DNA from: an uncultured bacterium
Lineage (GTDB): Bacteria > Bacteroidota > Bacteroidia > Bacteroidales > Bacteroidaceae
Reading direction: 5' to 3'
DNA length: 29,206 nucleotides
Assembly: GCA_905215655.1 (NCBI GenBank)
Contig: CAJMQT010000005.1
Location: 1 to 29,206 of the forward strand
Shown: in pieces, positions 1-8,533 of the stretch
How the letters are laid out: each line of letters begins with the position of its first letter
How positions within the stretch are numbered: position 1 is the stretch's first letter
Position numbers and translations under genes: made by a program
The notes under the pieces: model-generated
The model's database searches: none
What the model was told of the DNA's origin: nothing
What the model saw: the letters and a program-made list of their open reading frames with translations, nothing else

Positions 1-81
1 ATGTCTGTACTTCTGCACTCCTGTACTCCTGTACTTCCATTATTCTGTACTCCTAAACTCCTGTACTTCTGTACTCCTTAA
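1..81. repeat. Low-complexity tgtactcc/tgtacttc direct repeats at window edge
   Basis: The first 80 bases are mostly reiterations of an 8-9 base word close to TGTACTCC or TGTACTTC, with irregular interruptions. An open frame runs through them to TAA at 79-81, but the encoded peptide is only Cys/Leu/Pro/Thr-rich repetition, so I do not call a gene. A related pair of GTACTTC words in inverted arrangement lies at 2182-2212. Whether the tract is the tail of an upstream gene cannot be decided because the window starts here. Confidence 0.6.
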
Positions 82-93
82 AAATCAATACAA

Positions 94-582
94 ATGCAAC
101 ACGACAATAATAAAGAAACACCGACGGCTGTCGACGAGAGCCTTCGCAAAGATGACGAGAAGTTTATGCGCCTTGCTTTGGCTGAGGCAGAGGCGGCGTT
201 AGAGGCGGGCGAGATACCCATCGGCGCCGTGATAGTATGCCGCGGCAGGGTTATCTCGCGCGGGCATAACCTCACCGAGACGCTGTGTGACGTCACGGCG
301 CACGCCGAAATGCAGGCGATAACGTCGGCGGCGAACACTCTCGGCGGCAAGTATATCACCGACTGCACGCTCTATGTCACCGTAGAGCCGTGCGTGATGT
401 GCGCCGGCGCCATCGGCTGGGCACAGATACGTCGCGTGGTTTACGGCGCCGCTGACGACAAACGGGGCTACCGCCGCTACGCCCCGCATGCCCTTCACCC
501 CAAAGCGACGGTGACCGCCGGCGTGCTTGAAGACGAGTGCCGCGCGCTGATGCAGGACTTCTTCAAAGGGAAAAGGAAATAA
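94..582 (+). CDS. tadA: tRNA-specific adenosine deaminase TadA
   Basis: This 162-residue cytidine/deoxycytidylate deaminase-fold enzyme converts the wobble adenosine (A34) of tRNA-Arg(ACG) to inosine in the cytoplasm. The zinc site is complete: His70 and catalytic Glu72 in TAHAEM, and Cys100 and Cys103 in PCVMC. The upstream GEIPIGAVIV segment is typical of TadA rather than of free cytidine deaminases. Length is normal, with an N-terminal extension of about 20 charged residues that looks dispensable; a start at Met25 would give a core-length protein. The next gene is more than 470 bases away and a strong hairpin follows the stop, so it is probably the last or only gene of its transcript. Confidence 0.95.
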   Translation: MQHDNNKETPTAVDESLRKDDEKFMRLALAEAEAALEAGEIPIGAVIVCRGRVISRGHNLTETLCDVTAHAEMQAITSAANTLGGKYITDCTLYVTVEPCVMCAGAIGWAQIRRVVYGAADDKRGYRRYAPHALHPKATVTAGVLEDECRALMQDFFKGKRK

Positions 583-590
583 TTTTAAAA

Positions 591-652
591 TGAAAAAATA
601 AGCCCCTCCTCAATCATCCCTCGGGAGGATTGAGGAGGGGCTTATTTTTTCA
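591..652 (+). terminator. Strong, possibly bidirectional hairpin terminator after tadA
   Basis: A 25-base arm (591-615) is perfectly complementary to 628-652, and the loop itself holds TCCC/GGGA. The arm has an A-run on the outside left and a T-run on the outside right, so it could end transcripts in either direction. It lies 8 bases after the tadA stop. The arm word AGCCCCTCCT recurs at 10732, 10952 (inverted) and 12565, so this terminator belongs to a dispersed repeat family. Confidence 0.85.
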
Positions 653-667
653 TTCTTCATTTCCCTG

Positions 668-796
668 TCCTTACAGTTTTAAAAGCTTGCCTTTTACCAT
701 GCAAAAGACCGCCTTTTACACGCTCAAAGGTAACCTTTTACAAGGTAAAAGACCGCCTTTTGGAAATCAACTCTTTGCCGATGAAAACCGTAAGGA
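668..796 (+). repeat. 129-bp modular repeat element, copy A
   Basis: The element starts with TCCTTACAGTTTT (668-680) and ends with AAAACCGTAAGGA (784-796), which are inverted repeats matching at 12 of 13 positions. Between them are four consecutive 22-base modules (681-702, 703-724, 725-746, 747-768) of the form AAAAG-N5-CTTTT plus a 7-base spacer, followed by a 28-base tail that includes the end repeat. Copies B and C have the same length and plan. Confidence 0.85.
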
Positions 797-840
797 ATAT
801 ATAGCGATAATGTAACAAACTGTAAGTATTCCGCAATGGC

Positions 841-859
841 TGTAAACCGACGGTTTACA
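841..859. promoter_or_regulatory. 19-bp perfect palindrome, possible operator
   Basis: TGTAAACCG, a central A, then CGGTTTACA form a perfect 9+1+9 inverted repeat about 100 bases upstream of the lipoprotein -7 box. Its size suits a homodimeric regulator binding site. It has no T-run, so it is not a typical terminator. The binding role is inference. Confidence 0.4.
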
Positions 860-961
860 CAATGACCGACTGTATGTTTAAAATATTATGATTTGACGGC
901 AAACGGTGCCCGGATTAACCAATTTTAACAGCTCTGAAAGGCTTAATCGGGCGGTTTTGGC

Positions 962-969
962 TAATTTTG
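962..969 (+). promoter_or_regulatory. Bacteroidetes -7 box upstream of the lipoprotein gene
   Basis: TAATTTTG matches TAnnTTTG exactly and is followed by GC and a purine about 7 bases on, giving a leader of about 80 nt. No TTTG is found at the expected -33 distance, so the promoter may be weak or regulated. Confidence 0.5.
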
Positions 970-1055
970 CAGACAATCTTTGACGACAGAAAGATCATAT
1001 CTTTGAGAATGACATTAAACTCTAATTATACTAACATCAATTTTTTACAATCATT

Positions 1056-2069
1056 ATGAAAAAGAATAATTTTATCGTGAACGCTGTTGAGAAAATCGCG
1101 TTCGCATTTATGTGTGTTGCTATGTGCACGCTGACATTGTCTTCATGCAGCGACTCTGACGATGACGGAGGCTCTGACCTCGACGTGCCGGCATACGAGG
1201 CTGCGGCTGCAAAGTATGTCGTTACCGACAATAACAGCCCCGTTGAGTCGGTAGAATTTACCGAAAGCGGCAACTACATCATCACAAACAACGGCTATTC
1301 GGCTGCTTACGCACGCACAAAGAGCATTCTGACAAGCAAGAGCATGCTGGTTGCTAAACTGGGCAAGAACCTTGTAAAGGCTCGCAAGAACGCTGCAAGA
1401 GAGAGCACTCCTTACTCGCCGATACTTTACGGAAAGTACACCAAGACCGGTGAGAACACTTACGAACTTGAAGGTTGGGGTACAATCATCGTCAAGACCG
1501 ACGCAACAGGCAACGCTTACTCTCTGGAATTTAAGCCCAAAGGCGGCACAAGCTACACCTACACGGCAACAAAAGAGAACAGAAACCTGAACAGCAGCAA
1601 CTCAAACAAGCTCTGCCGCACATGGGGTTTTGAGAAGATACGCTTCTACGTAAAGTACAACGGCAAGACAATGCTTGATTTCAGCGCAAAAGATTTCGTT
1701 ACTTTGGCTAACGATTTGAGAAAATGGGCTGAGAAGAACGACGAGGAATACGACCCGAACGAATGGGATCTGCTGCTCGAAGAGTACAAAGAGATCGAGC
1801 CGAGACAGGTGGTATTCACAAAGACCGGCACATACATGGTGTATTACAAGAACAATCAGCTCGCCGTTTCTACATGGCGTTGGTACAACAACGCAGAGAA
1901 CGTGCTGCAATACTCTTGGAGCAACGACTTCAACGACGAGGATGTGTGCGGACTTATGGACGTCAAGTTCAACGGCAGCCAGCTCGTAATGACCGAGAAA
2001 GAGGTTTACAGCGACGAGGGCGAAACCGAGGAAGAAGGAATGGAATACTATATGAAAGAAGTAAAATAA
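1056..2069 (+). CDS. Probable surface-exposed lipoprotein, lipocalin-like repeats suspected
   Basis: The 337-residue protein has a lipoprotein signal peptide ending in LTLSSC with lipidation at Cys31. The following SDSDDDGG resembles the acidic lipoprotein export signal of Bacteroidetes surface lipoproteins, so I infer display on the outer leaflet. Two regions (about 65-160 and 185-330) look like beta-rich lipocalin-like units, each with a VxFT-x-x-G-x-Y motif (VEFTESGNY and VVFTKTGTY) and many Trp/Tyr residues. No catalytic motif is visible. It is flanked by its own promoter box and a terminator, so it is probably monocistronic. The specific ligand or function is unknown. Confidence 0.75.
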   Translation: MKKNNFIVNAVEKIAFAFMCVAMCTLTLSSCSDSDDDGGSDLDVPAYEAAAAKYVVTDNNSPVESVEFTESGNYIITNNGYSAAYARTKSILTSKSMLVAKLGKNLVKARKNAARESTPYSPILYGKYTKTGENTYELEGWGTIIVKTDATGNAYSLEFKPKGGTSYTYTATKENRNLNSSNSNKLCRTWGFEKIRFYVKYNGKTMLDFSAKDFVTLANDLRKWAEKNDEEYDPNEWDLLLEEYKEIEPRQVVFTKTGTYMVYYKNNQLAVSTWRWYNNAENVLQYSWSNDFNDEDVCGLMDVKFNGSQLVMTEKEVYSDEGETEEEGMEYYMKEVK

Positions 2070-2093
2070 GCCACATATAGGTAATTGTTTAAC

Positions 2094-2146
2094 AAAAAAG
2101 CGGCAACCGCAAAGGATGTTTTTCCCATGCGGTTGCCGCTTTTTTT
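2094..2146. terminator. Bidirectional terminator between lipoprotein and ispF
   Basis: An 18-base arm (2094-2111) pairs perfectly with 2128-2145, has a GC-rich core (GCGGCAACCGC), an A-run on the left and a T-run on the right. It lies between two convergent genes, the lipoprotein (+) and ispF (-), so it can serve both. Confidence 0.9.
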
Positions 2147-2231
2147 ATCGACTGTATTTTCAGTATAAAATTTCAAAAGATTGGAAGTAAGAAGTACAGA
2201 GATGTACTTCCGTATAAACACTCGCCCGATG

Positions 2232-2714
2232 TCAGTCCGCCTTCTCTATCAGGACGACGGCGTAGGCGCTGATACCCTCCTCGCGTCCGGTAAAGCCGAG
2301 GCGCTCGGTTGTCGTCGCCTTGATGGATATATCGTCCTCGTCAATGCCGATAACCTCGGCAAGACAAGCCTTCATCGCCGGCACATGGGGATTTATCTTC
2401 GGGCGTTCGGCACACACGGTGGCGTCGATATTTCCCACCGAATAGCCTTTCCCTGCTATCAGCTCGACCGTCTTGCGCAGCAATATCTTACTGTCCACAT
2501 CCTTGGTCTCTGCCGCCGTATCGGGAAAATGATACCCTATGTCGCGCATGTTGGCGGCTCCGAGCAGGGCGTCGCATATCGCATGAATGAGCACATCGGC
2601 GTCGCTGTGTCCCAACAGTCCCATGTTGTGCTCGATCTTTATACCCCCGAGCCACAAGTCACGCCCCTCCACGAGGCGGTGAACGTCAAAACCAAAACCG
2701 GTACGGATCTTCAT
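2232..2714 (-). CDS. ispF: 2-C-methyl-D-erythritol 2,4-cyclodiphosphate synthase
   Basis: IspF catalyses the cyclisation of CDP-methylerythritol 2-phosphate, with loss of CMP, in the MEP isoprenoid pathway in the cytoplasm. The 160-residue length is standard. The metal ligands Asp10 and His12 (GFDVHRL) and His44 (SDADVLIHA) are present, and the family signature GFTGREEGISA lies near the C terminus. The start is 12 bases after the porV stop, so it is very likely the last gene of the FAH-porU-porV-ispF transcript. There is no obvious functional tie to secretion, so the link is probably just shared expression. Confidence 0.95.
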   Translation of the reverse strand: MKIRTGFGFDVHRLVEGRDLWLGGIKIEHNMGLLGHSDADVLIHAICDALLGAANMRDIGYHFPDTAAETKDVDSKILLRKTVELIAGKGYSVGNIDATVCAERPKINPHVPAMKACLAEVIGIDEDDISIKATTTERLGFTGREEGISAYAVVLIEKAD

Positions 2715-2726
2715 CTGGCTGCAAGA

Positions 2727-3893
2727 TTAACGTCTGAACAAATCTTTTATGCCGTCCATGTCAAAGCCGAGGGTGAACCGCAGGGTCTGATCAAGAGGGT
2801 TACTCTTTGCCGTCGCGATAACATAGTTGCAGTCAAGAGAGAACGCATTCATGCGGAAACCGGCGCCGACGGTGTAATATTTACGGTTACCTTTGTTCTC
2901 GGACTCGTGGTGATAACCCGCGCGGAGCGAGAACTTATCGTTGTAGACGTATTCGGCGCCGACGCTCCAGTTTATCTCCTGCAACTCCTCTTTAAAGCCG
3001 CCGGGTGCATCGCCAAAGCTTTTGAAGATACCGCTGATGCTCGACACGTCGTAATAATCTTTCTGTTTGCGCTGCTCATACGCCTCGTCGGTCTCGTCTT
3101 CATTCTTCTGCGGATACGTCGGAACGAGCAGTTTGTTGGCGTCCGCTGCTATCGTGAAGCGGTTGAACTCGTCAATCGGAATCATCAACGCCGCTCCCAA
3201 ACGCATGTTTGTCGGAATAAACTCGCTGTTGTCGCTGCCTCCGAAGGTGATTTTGCTACCTATGTTGCTGATGTTAAGACCGATACCGAGCTGGCATTCG
3301 CGCTGACCGATGTTGATGTAGTTGTTGTAATAACATGCGATATCCGCCGCGAAAGCGCTGCCGGGTGACGTATCGTCGGCATAATTGTAAGTAAGGTCGG
3401 AGTAAATCCATCTCACCGCTGCGGCAAGAGAGAACTTCTCGCTGAGCATAAGGGAGTAGGCTACATCGACAGACATCTCATACGGATTGATCGTCATCGC
3501 CCCTTCATCCTCCGAAGTCATCACTTCGCCGAGAGAGAAGTAGCGCAACGACGCCGAAACGGCGCTGTAATCGCCGATGCGGTAGTAGCCGGCAAGGTAG
3601 GCAAGGTCCATGTCGTTGACCAGCGAACGCAGCCACGGCGTGTAGTTAAGGGCAACGCCCGAGCGGCTGATACAGAACGGATATTTGGCCGGGTTCCAGT
3701 ATTGCGAGTTGACATCGGGGTCGGTTGCCGCACCGATATCTCCCATACCGCCGCCTCGGGCGTCGGGAGCTATCGTCTGGGATGTTACAGATGCGTTGAC
3801 GGGATTGAACATATCCTGCTTCTCCTGAGCCTCAACAGCCGTGAAGACAGACAGGAACAAAGCTGTCATGAGTATTTTAAGACAATTCTTCAT
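2727..3893 (-). CDS. porV: T9SS outer membrane protein PorV (LptO)
   Basis: The 388-residue protein has a cleavable signal peptide (about 1-22, ending AVEA) and alternating beta-strands of a FadL-like 14-strand barrel, ending in a charged periplasmic tail. PorV binds the C-terminal signal of T9SS cargo and shuttles it from the Sov translocon to the PorU attachment complex. Supporting features are the N-terminal PDARGGGMGD and SQYWNPAKYPF segments, which are conserved in PorV, and a porU gene directly upstream. The 118-base gap to porU carries no recognisable promoter. The charged insert around residues 263-282 (NEDETDEAYEQRKQKDYY) probably forms a surface or periplasmic loop. Confidence 0.93.
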   Translation of the reverse strand: MKNCLKILMTALFLSVFTAVEAQEKQDMFNPVNASVTSQTIAPDARGGGMGDIGAATDPDVNSQYWNPAKYPFCISRSGVALNYTPWLRSLVNDMDLAYLAGYYRIGDYSAVSASLRYFSLGEVMTSEDEGAMTINPYEMSVDVAYSLMLSEKFSLAAAVRWIYSDLTYNYADDTSPGSAFAADIACYYNNYINIGQRECQLGIGLNISNIGSKITFGGSDNSEFIPTNMRLGAALMIPIDEFNRFTIAADANKLLVPTYPQKNEDETDEAYEQRKQKDYYDVSSISGIFKSFGDAPGGFKEELQEINWSVGAEYVYNDKFSLRAGYHHESENKGNRKYYTVGAGFRMNAFSLDCNYVIATAKSNPLDQTLRFTLGFDMDGIKDLFRR

Positions 3894-4011
3894 TTTATCT
3901 TTTATGTTTTCGGTTTTAGTTAAAGATGTGACGGTCTGCCGTGTCCGGCATTATTTCCGGAGCCGTCTCTTTTAATAACTGATTTTCTTTGTTATTATTG
4001 TATTTTGCCTT

Positions 4012-7000
4012 TTATCTGTCGATAATTATGAGTTTCTGAGCCTTCGAGACGCTTTCGCTGCCGTCGCTGCTCACCTTCACGCGGTAAATATAAATTCCGG
4101 TGTGGAGCTTTCCGCCGTTGCTGCCGGTCAAATCCCAGTTTACCGTGAAGGCGCCGTCTGTCGAAACGCCGTTTGACTTGTGGCGCCACAACGGGCGACC
4201 GCTTATGTCAAACACGTCGATCTGCACGTCGAGATTACTTCCCGCACGGTCGTGATTGATGATGAAGGTGGTGCTTGTGCGTGCAGGATTTGATGTTGTG
4301 GACACATTGAGGTAACCCGGGCGGATACCGCGGACAACGTTAAACGTCAGTTCGGCGGTCGAAGAGTTGTTCAGAATGTCCCAAGCGCGGAAGCGGAGGG
4401 TATGCTTTCCCTCTTCCAGTTCCGGTATGTTGTAGAACGTCTTGCCGCTGGTGTAACTGCCGAAGTCGTATGTAAAGTTGGCGTTCAGCACGTAGGTATG
4501 TTCCATTTTGCCGTCAATCGTCAGCACGAGGTCGTGTCCTATGCCGCTGCCCGCCGTGTTTATGCCGTCCTTATCCGATATTTCGGCAACGAAGTAAGGC
4601 GCCGGGTTGACCTTGTCGCCGTTCGTAAACGATGGCGAATTGAGGTAACAGTAGATTGACGGGCCGATAAGGTCGTTGTCGGTAAGCGCCGTTCCGCCCA
4701 CGACAAAGTCTTCGGTGTATCCGTTGACGCTCTCTTTCGTGTCGGCGTTGACGGCAAAGAGGTTCATCAGACCCGTCTCGTCGGTGTACTTGATGTCCTT
4801 TGTCACGGCGAAAGAGAAGTCGAACTCGCCGCCGCGTATGCTGTCGTTGCCGCTGAAAAGGGTCTTGTCGCGGTCGTAATAGACGAACGCCGTGGAGGCG
4901 CCATCATCCGAAGTGTTGTTCAATTTGCAGACAATCTCTTCCTCGGCGTCCATCACCGTGGCGGTCAGTATGCCGTCAAACGAGGTGTCTTTCTGCCCGT
5001 CCGCCGTCTCCACATGTCCTTTGACGTTCACCACGGAGCCGGCTTTCAGCGCGGGATATTCCGTCGCTGACGACAGTTCCACGCCGTTGATGTTGTCTAT
5101 CACGAGTGCTTGGCGCGGCATGTTGAGAACTATTGCGGGGTCGCCGAGCAGCTGATATTGCAGTTTGTTCTCGCTGGTGTCAAGTCCGAGGTTTATCAGT
5201 TGGTTCTTCGCCAGCCGCTGCGCCTCGCCTATCGAGACGTATTTGCCGTTGACGGGCGTCACCAGTGCCTCCATGTATGCACGGTTGATGTGCTTGTTAA
5301 GAGGTATCCATACGGTGCGGGTGGTGCCGAAGAACGCCACGGCTCCGCCGTTCTCGTTGAGCACGGCAATCTCTCCGATGTTGTCGTTGAGCATGTCAAA
5401 CGGCATGATGTCGCACGAAGCGGTAATCCAAAGGGGAAGATTTGTGTTGGTGAACGCGGCGAAATCGTTACGACGGAGCACGTTCTCGTGCGAGAGAGCA
5501 CCCGGACCGCCGTGTCCGCTGTAATTCATCAGCAGCGCTCCTGCCTGCTGTTGTTGCTTGATAAGCCTCGTGGCGTCGGGATAAGTTTTGCCGGTGGACG
5601 ATGTTTCGCGGTTGTAAGCGTCCCACATCACGCGCTTCACGTTCATTGACGGCAGACGGCTTTCCACCAGACGTGCAAGGTCGTCGGCGTCGATCATGTG
5701 CTGGTTGTTGTTTCCGTCGTCGCCCATGAACATCATGACGTTCTGCCAGCTGCCGGCGTTTTTGTTCTCGATATAACTTATTGTCTTGTCGACCATTATC
5801 TTAGCCTCGGCTTCTTCGCGCACGGGAAAGCGTCCTACGGCGATGTCTTGTTTGTCGGTTTCCTCGGTCAAGCCGCCCTCTCCGTCGTCAAGAAGACAGA
5901 AGAAACCTTCGTCGACGTAGCAGTCGGTGGCGCTGAAAGAGTTCTCGCTCTCATAGCAGAGCAGGAAATCATCGGGCGAAAGACCGCGGCACGCCGCTGT
6001 CTTCATACGATTGTCCCACACGCCGTCGCCGAACAGGATGAGGTACGACGGCATGTCGGCGTCTGTCTCGGCGCGGTCGTAAAGCATTTTGAGGTAGCGT
6101 CGGTATGCGTTTGCATCGGGCGTGCCGCTTGAAAACTCGTTGTAGAGTTCGTCGGCGGGCACGAGCCGCACCCTCATTCCGTCGTGTTGCTCATGAAACT
6201 CTTTCAGTCTTTGCGCCTGAGCGTTGAGCTTTCCCGATGCGGGAACGATGATTACCATGTCAGCCGGACCGTCTCCGTGGAGGTTCTGGTTGGTTATGTT
6301 GTAAACGTATTCGGGCGTGTCGAACGACATTCCGCGCAGAATGGGGCGCGGACGTGGCGTCTCGTATGCCACGGAGATGTAGTCGAGGCGCACCGGTCCG
6401 CCCGAGACGGTGGTCACGACGATGGTGTCTGCCGTTGTGGCGGCGTTCTGATTGTATGTGAATTCGACTGCCTTGCCGTGGTCATATTCACCGAAGGTCA
6501 GGCTGTAAGTGCGTTCCGAATATCCTTTCAGCTCAATCTTGACGGTTGTCGCGCTGCCAGCCGTAGCCTTGACGTAAATCCGTCGCGGTCCGGCCTGTGC
6601 CTCGGCGGTGTTTATAACGTAGCTCTTCGGGCTGCCGACGTTTATCGCCTCGTTCTCGAAAAGGTTCCGTCCGCCCTGCATCCAAGCAAATTCGTCTTTC
6701 TCATAAAGCACGTGATAGTCGTCGGCTGACGGATAGAAAGCGTCGACCAGCGCCGTACTGTCTACCGCGAGCGGCTCGCCGTCGCTCTCGGTAAGGAAGT
6801 AATATCCGTAATCGGAATACGGATTGCGGGTGCGGTTGACGGTTCTCTCGCTTGACCAAGATACCGGTCCGCGGGCGTAAAACAGCCGTTTGCCGTCAAC
6901 GGTGCATGTCGCCACCTCTTTAAGGTCGTCGGTCTCCACCAGTTCCGCGGGGTTCAAAGACTCGCTCTGCAAAGCTCCGCCGTAGCCGTAGACCTTCACC

Positions 7001-7581
7001 CGGCTCATGTCTGAGAAGCCGGCGCGGCGTATCAGGGCGTCGGTTATCTGGTAAATGCCGGTCGACGGCACGCGTATCTTGGCCCATCTGCCCTCGGCAA
7101 GCACCGAACGGGCGGCGTAACGCTCTGCGGGAGCCACATAAGCCGCAGCCTTTGCGCGTCGCGCCGAACGGCTGAGAGGGCGCGAAATGACGTCAAGCAT
7201 GAAACTGACGAGCTTCATATACTTGCCTTTACGCACCACCACGGGCACGAACGACGTCTCGAGCTTTCCTTTCTTACGCTCCACTACAACGTTTTGCAGC
7301 ACCTCCGGCATATCGCCGGGCGTCTTTGAGCTGATTTTCCGGTAGCGTTCCACGTCGGCGCGGCTCATCTCGATAAACTCGGGATATTCTATTCTGACGG
7401 TATAGACGCTGTCCGCCCACGCCGCGCCAAGCGGCAGCGAGTAGGCGAAATGTGGCAGCACGCTGTCTATCTTAACCTCTTCCGCCGTGAGGTTAAAGAA
7501 CTTCTGATACTTTCCGTCGGCTCTTGCCAAGAGGCAAAAAAGCGTGAAAAGCAGTATGGGTAGTATTCGTTTGGTGGTCAT
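4012..7581 (-). CDS. porU: T9SS signal peptidase/sortase PorU
   Basis: This 1189-residue surface gingipain-family (C25) protease removes the C-terminal signal of T9SS cargo and attaches cargo to A-LPS. A signal peptide (about 1-20, ending LLARA) is followed by a beta-rich N-terminal part. The C25-like domain spans about 440-820, with the catalytic His690 in NYSGHGGPG and Cys723 in TASCDIMPFD. The C terminus (about 1094-1189) is itself a T9SS-type domain with SNPAR, DISGRPLW and GIYIYRVK motifs, as known for PorU, which keeps it uncleaved. Length fits the family. PorV, its partner in the attachment complex, is encoded next. The Cys reading rests on motif position only. Confidence 0.95.
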   Translation of the reverse strand: MTTKRILPILLFTLFCLLARADGKYQKFFNLTAEEVKIDSVLPHFAYSLPLGAAWADSVYTVRIEYPEFIEMSRADVERYRKISSKTPGDMPEVLQNVVVERKKGKLETSFVPVVVRKGKYMKLVSFMLDVISRPLSRSARRAKAAAYVAPAERYAARSVLAEGRWAKIRVPSTGIYQITDALIRRAGFSDMSRVKVYGYGGALQSESLNPAELVETDDLKEVATCTVDGKRLFYARGPVSWSSERTVNRTRNPYSDYGYYFLTESDGEPLAVDSTALVDAFYPSADDYHVLYEKDEFAWMQGGRNLFENEAINVGSPKSYVINTAEAQAGPRRIYVKATAGSATTVKIELKGYSERTYSLTFGEYDHGKAVEFTYNQNAATTADTIVVTTVSGGPVRLDYISVAYETPRPRPILRGMSFDTPEYVYNITNQNLHGDGPADMVIIVPASGKLNAQAQRLKEFHEQHDGMRVRLVPADELYNEFSSGTPDANAYRRYLKMLYDRAETDADMPSYLILFGDGVWDNRMKTAACRGLSPDDFLLCYESENSFSATDCYVDEGFFCLLDDGEGGLTEETDKQDIAVGRFPVREEAEAKIMVDKTISYIENKNAGSWQNVMMFMGDDGNNNQHMIDADDLARLVESRLPSMNVKRVMWDAYNRETSSTGKTYPDATRLIKQQQQAGALLMNYSGHGGPGALSHENVLRRNDFAAFTNTNLPLWITASCDIMPFDMLNDNIGEIAVLNENGGAVAFFGTTRTVWIPLNKHINRAYMEALVTPVNGKYVSIGEAQRLAKNQLINLGLDTSENKLQYQLLGDPAIVLNMPRQALVIDNINGVELSSATEYPALKAGSVVNVKGHVETADGQKDTSFDGILTATVMDAEEEIVCKLNNTSDDGASTAFVYYDRDKTLFSGNDSIRGGEFDFSFAVTKDIKYTDETGLMNLFAVNADTKESVNGYTEDFVVGGTALTDNDLIGPSIYCYLNSPSFTNGDKVNPAPYFVAEISDKDGINTAGSGIGHDLVLTIDGKMEHTYVLNANFTYDFGSYTSGKTFYNIPELEEGKHTLRFRAWDILNNSSTAELTFNVVRGIRPGYLNVSTTSNPARTSTTFIINHDRAGSNLDVQIDVFDISGRPLWRHKSNGVSTDGAFTVNWDLTGSNGGKLHTGIYIYRVKVSSDGSESVSKAQKLIIIDR

Positions 7582-7664
7582 ATTATCATTAACAGGGAGT
7601 TAACGGGGGTAATCCTACGCCTTTGGAGCAATCGGAGGGTTGACGGACAAATGTCTCTGTTCTC

Positions 7665-8282
7665 TTATTTCACATTAAATTCCATCACCTTCCGGTCTTC
7701 GATCCAGCCCGTCAGATGGTCGTCTATGTTTACGGCACCTATACCTGCGGGCGTGCCGGTGTATATAAGGTCGCCCGTTTTGAGGGTAAACCAGCGGCTA
7801 ACGTATGCCACCAGTTCGTCGACTTTGTAGAGCATGTCGCTCGTGCAGCCCTCCTGTACGGTCTTGCCGTTGATGTCAAGATGGAAATGTATCGCCTGAA
7901 TGTCGCGGAACTTGTCCACATCAATCCACTCGCCTATTGCCGCCGAGCCGTCGAAAGCCTTGCACATCTCCCATGGCTTGCCCTCGCTGCGCAGCCGGCG
8001 TTGCAGCTCGCGCGCGGTGAAGTCTATGCCGAGGGTTACGGCGTCGTAGTATCTGTGGGCGAAACGTTGGGGTATCGACTTGCCCAGCCGACTGATGCGC
8101 ACCACCAGCTCCGCCTCATAGTCAATCTGTCCCATCTCCTCAGGCAGGAAGAACGGCTTGCCGTCTTTCAGCAGCGCCGAGTCCGGTTTCATGAAAATCA
8201 CGGGGTCTTCCGGTTTATATAACGCTCCATCGAGCTCTTTATTGTGCATGATGTAATTCATGCCGACTGCAAAAATCTTCAT
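7665..8282 (-). CDS. Fumarylacetoacetate hydrolase-family protein
   Basis: The 205-residue single-domain FAH protein belongs to the acylpyruvase/oxaloacetate tautomerase-like group. Metal ligands are visible as Glu56 and Glu58 in YEAEL and Asp87 in LGIDFTAREL; Lys108 lies in CKAFDGSA, and TGTPAGIG is the conserved loop near the C terminus. Such proteins cleave or tautomerise 2-oxo-acyl substrates; the exact substrate cannot be told from sequence. It is the first gene of the minus-strand block, 83 bases ahead of porU, with a -7-like box 49 bases upstream of its start. It could therefore share a transcript with the secretion genes without any functional link. Confidence 0.88.
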   Translation of the reverse strand: MKIFAVGMNYIMHNKELDGALYKPEDPVIFMKPDSALLKDGKPFFLPEEMGQIDYEAELVVRISRLGKSIPQRFAHRYYDAVTLGIDFTARELQRRLRSEGKPWEMCKAFDGSAAIGEWIDVDKFRDIQAIHFHLDINGKTVQEGCTSDMLYKVDELVAYVSRWFTLKTGDLIYTGTPAGIGAVNIDDHLTGWIEDRKVMEFNVK

Positions 8283-8330
8283 ATCTTTATGTTTTTACGT
8301 GTTCTGACGGGCTCATTCCTTCCGTCGCAA

Positions 8331-8338
8331 CAAATGTA
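8331..8338 (-). promoter_or_regulatory. -7 box upstream of the FAH/porU/porV/ispF block
   Basis: On the minus strand this reads TACATTTG, an exact TAnnTTTG, about 49 bases before the FAH start codon. A clear -33 TTTG is not seen (only a T-rich stretch), so the assignment is moderate. Confidence 0.45.
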
Positions 8339-8533
8339 ACAATTATCTGTGAGAAGGAAAAACGAATGATGAAAAATGATAAAATGAAGAATGAAAAATA
8401 AAGAATAAATGCGTCGCTGATTATCATTCGCACGCAAAGCCGGGTTGCTTTTGTTTCATACAGCAATGCCTTGATTTTTCATTTTCCTGTCATCTGTCAG
8501 ATATCTTACAATCCATAACTTTTCAAGAGGTTT

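Larger units (their letters stand above)
583..1055. other. Intergenic region tadA to lipoprotein
   Basis: This stretch holds the hairpin terminator (591-652), a full 129-bp modular repeat (668-796), a 19-bp palindrome (841-859) and a promoter -7 box (962-969). I see no convincing coding frame. The open frame at 630-815 simply runs through the repeat. Confidence 0.7.

Noticed and set aside
681..768. Possible CRISPR array (22-base regular modules)
   Set aside because: The modules are adjacent, without unique spacers of constant length between identical repeats, and no cas genes are present.
630..815. 61-codon open frame after tadA
   Set aside because: It consists of the terminator hairpin and the 129-bp repeat read in one frame.
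2181..3368. Long open frame (395 codons) on the plus strand over ispF and porV
   Set aside because: It is antisense to two well-supported genes, shows no recognisable motifs and mirrors their codon bias.
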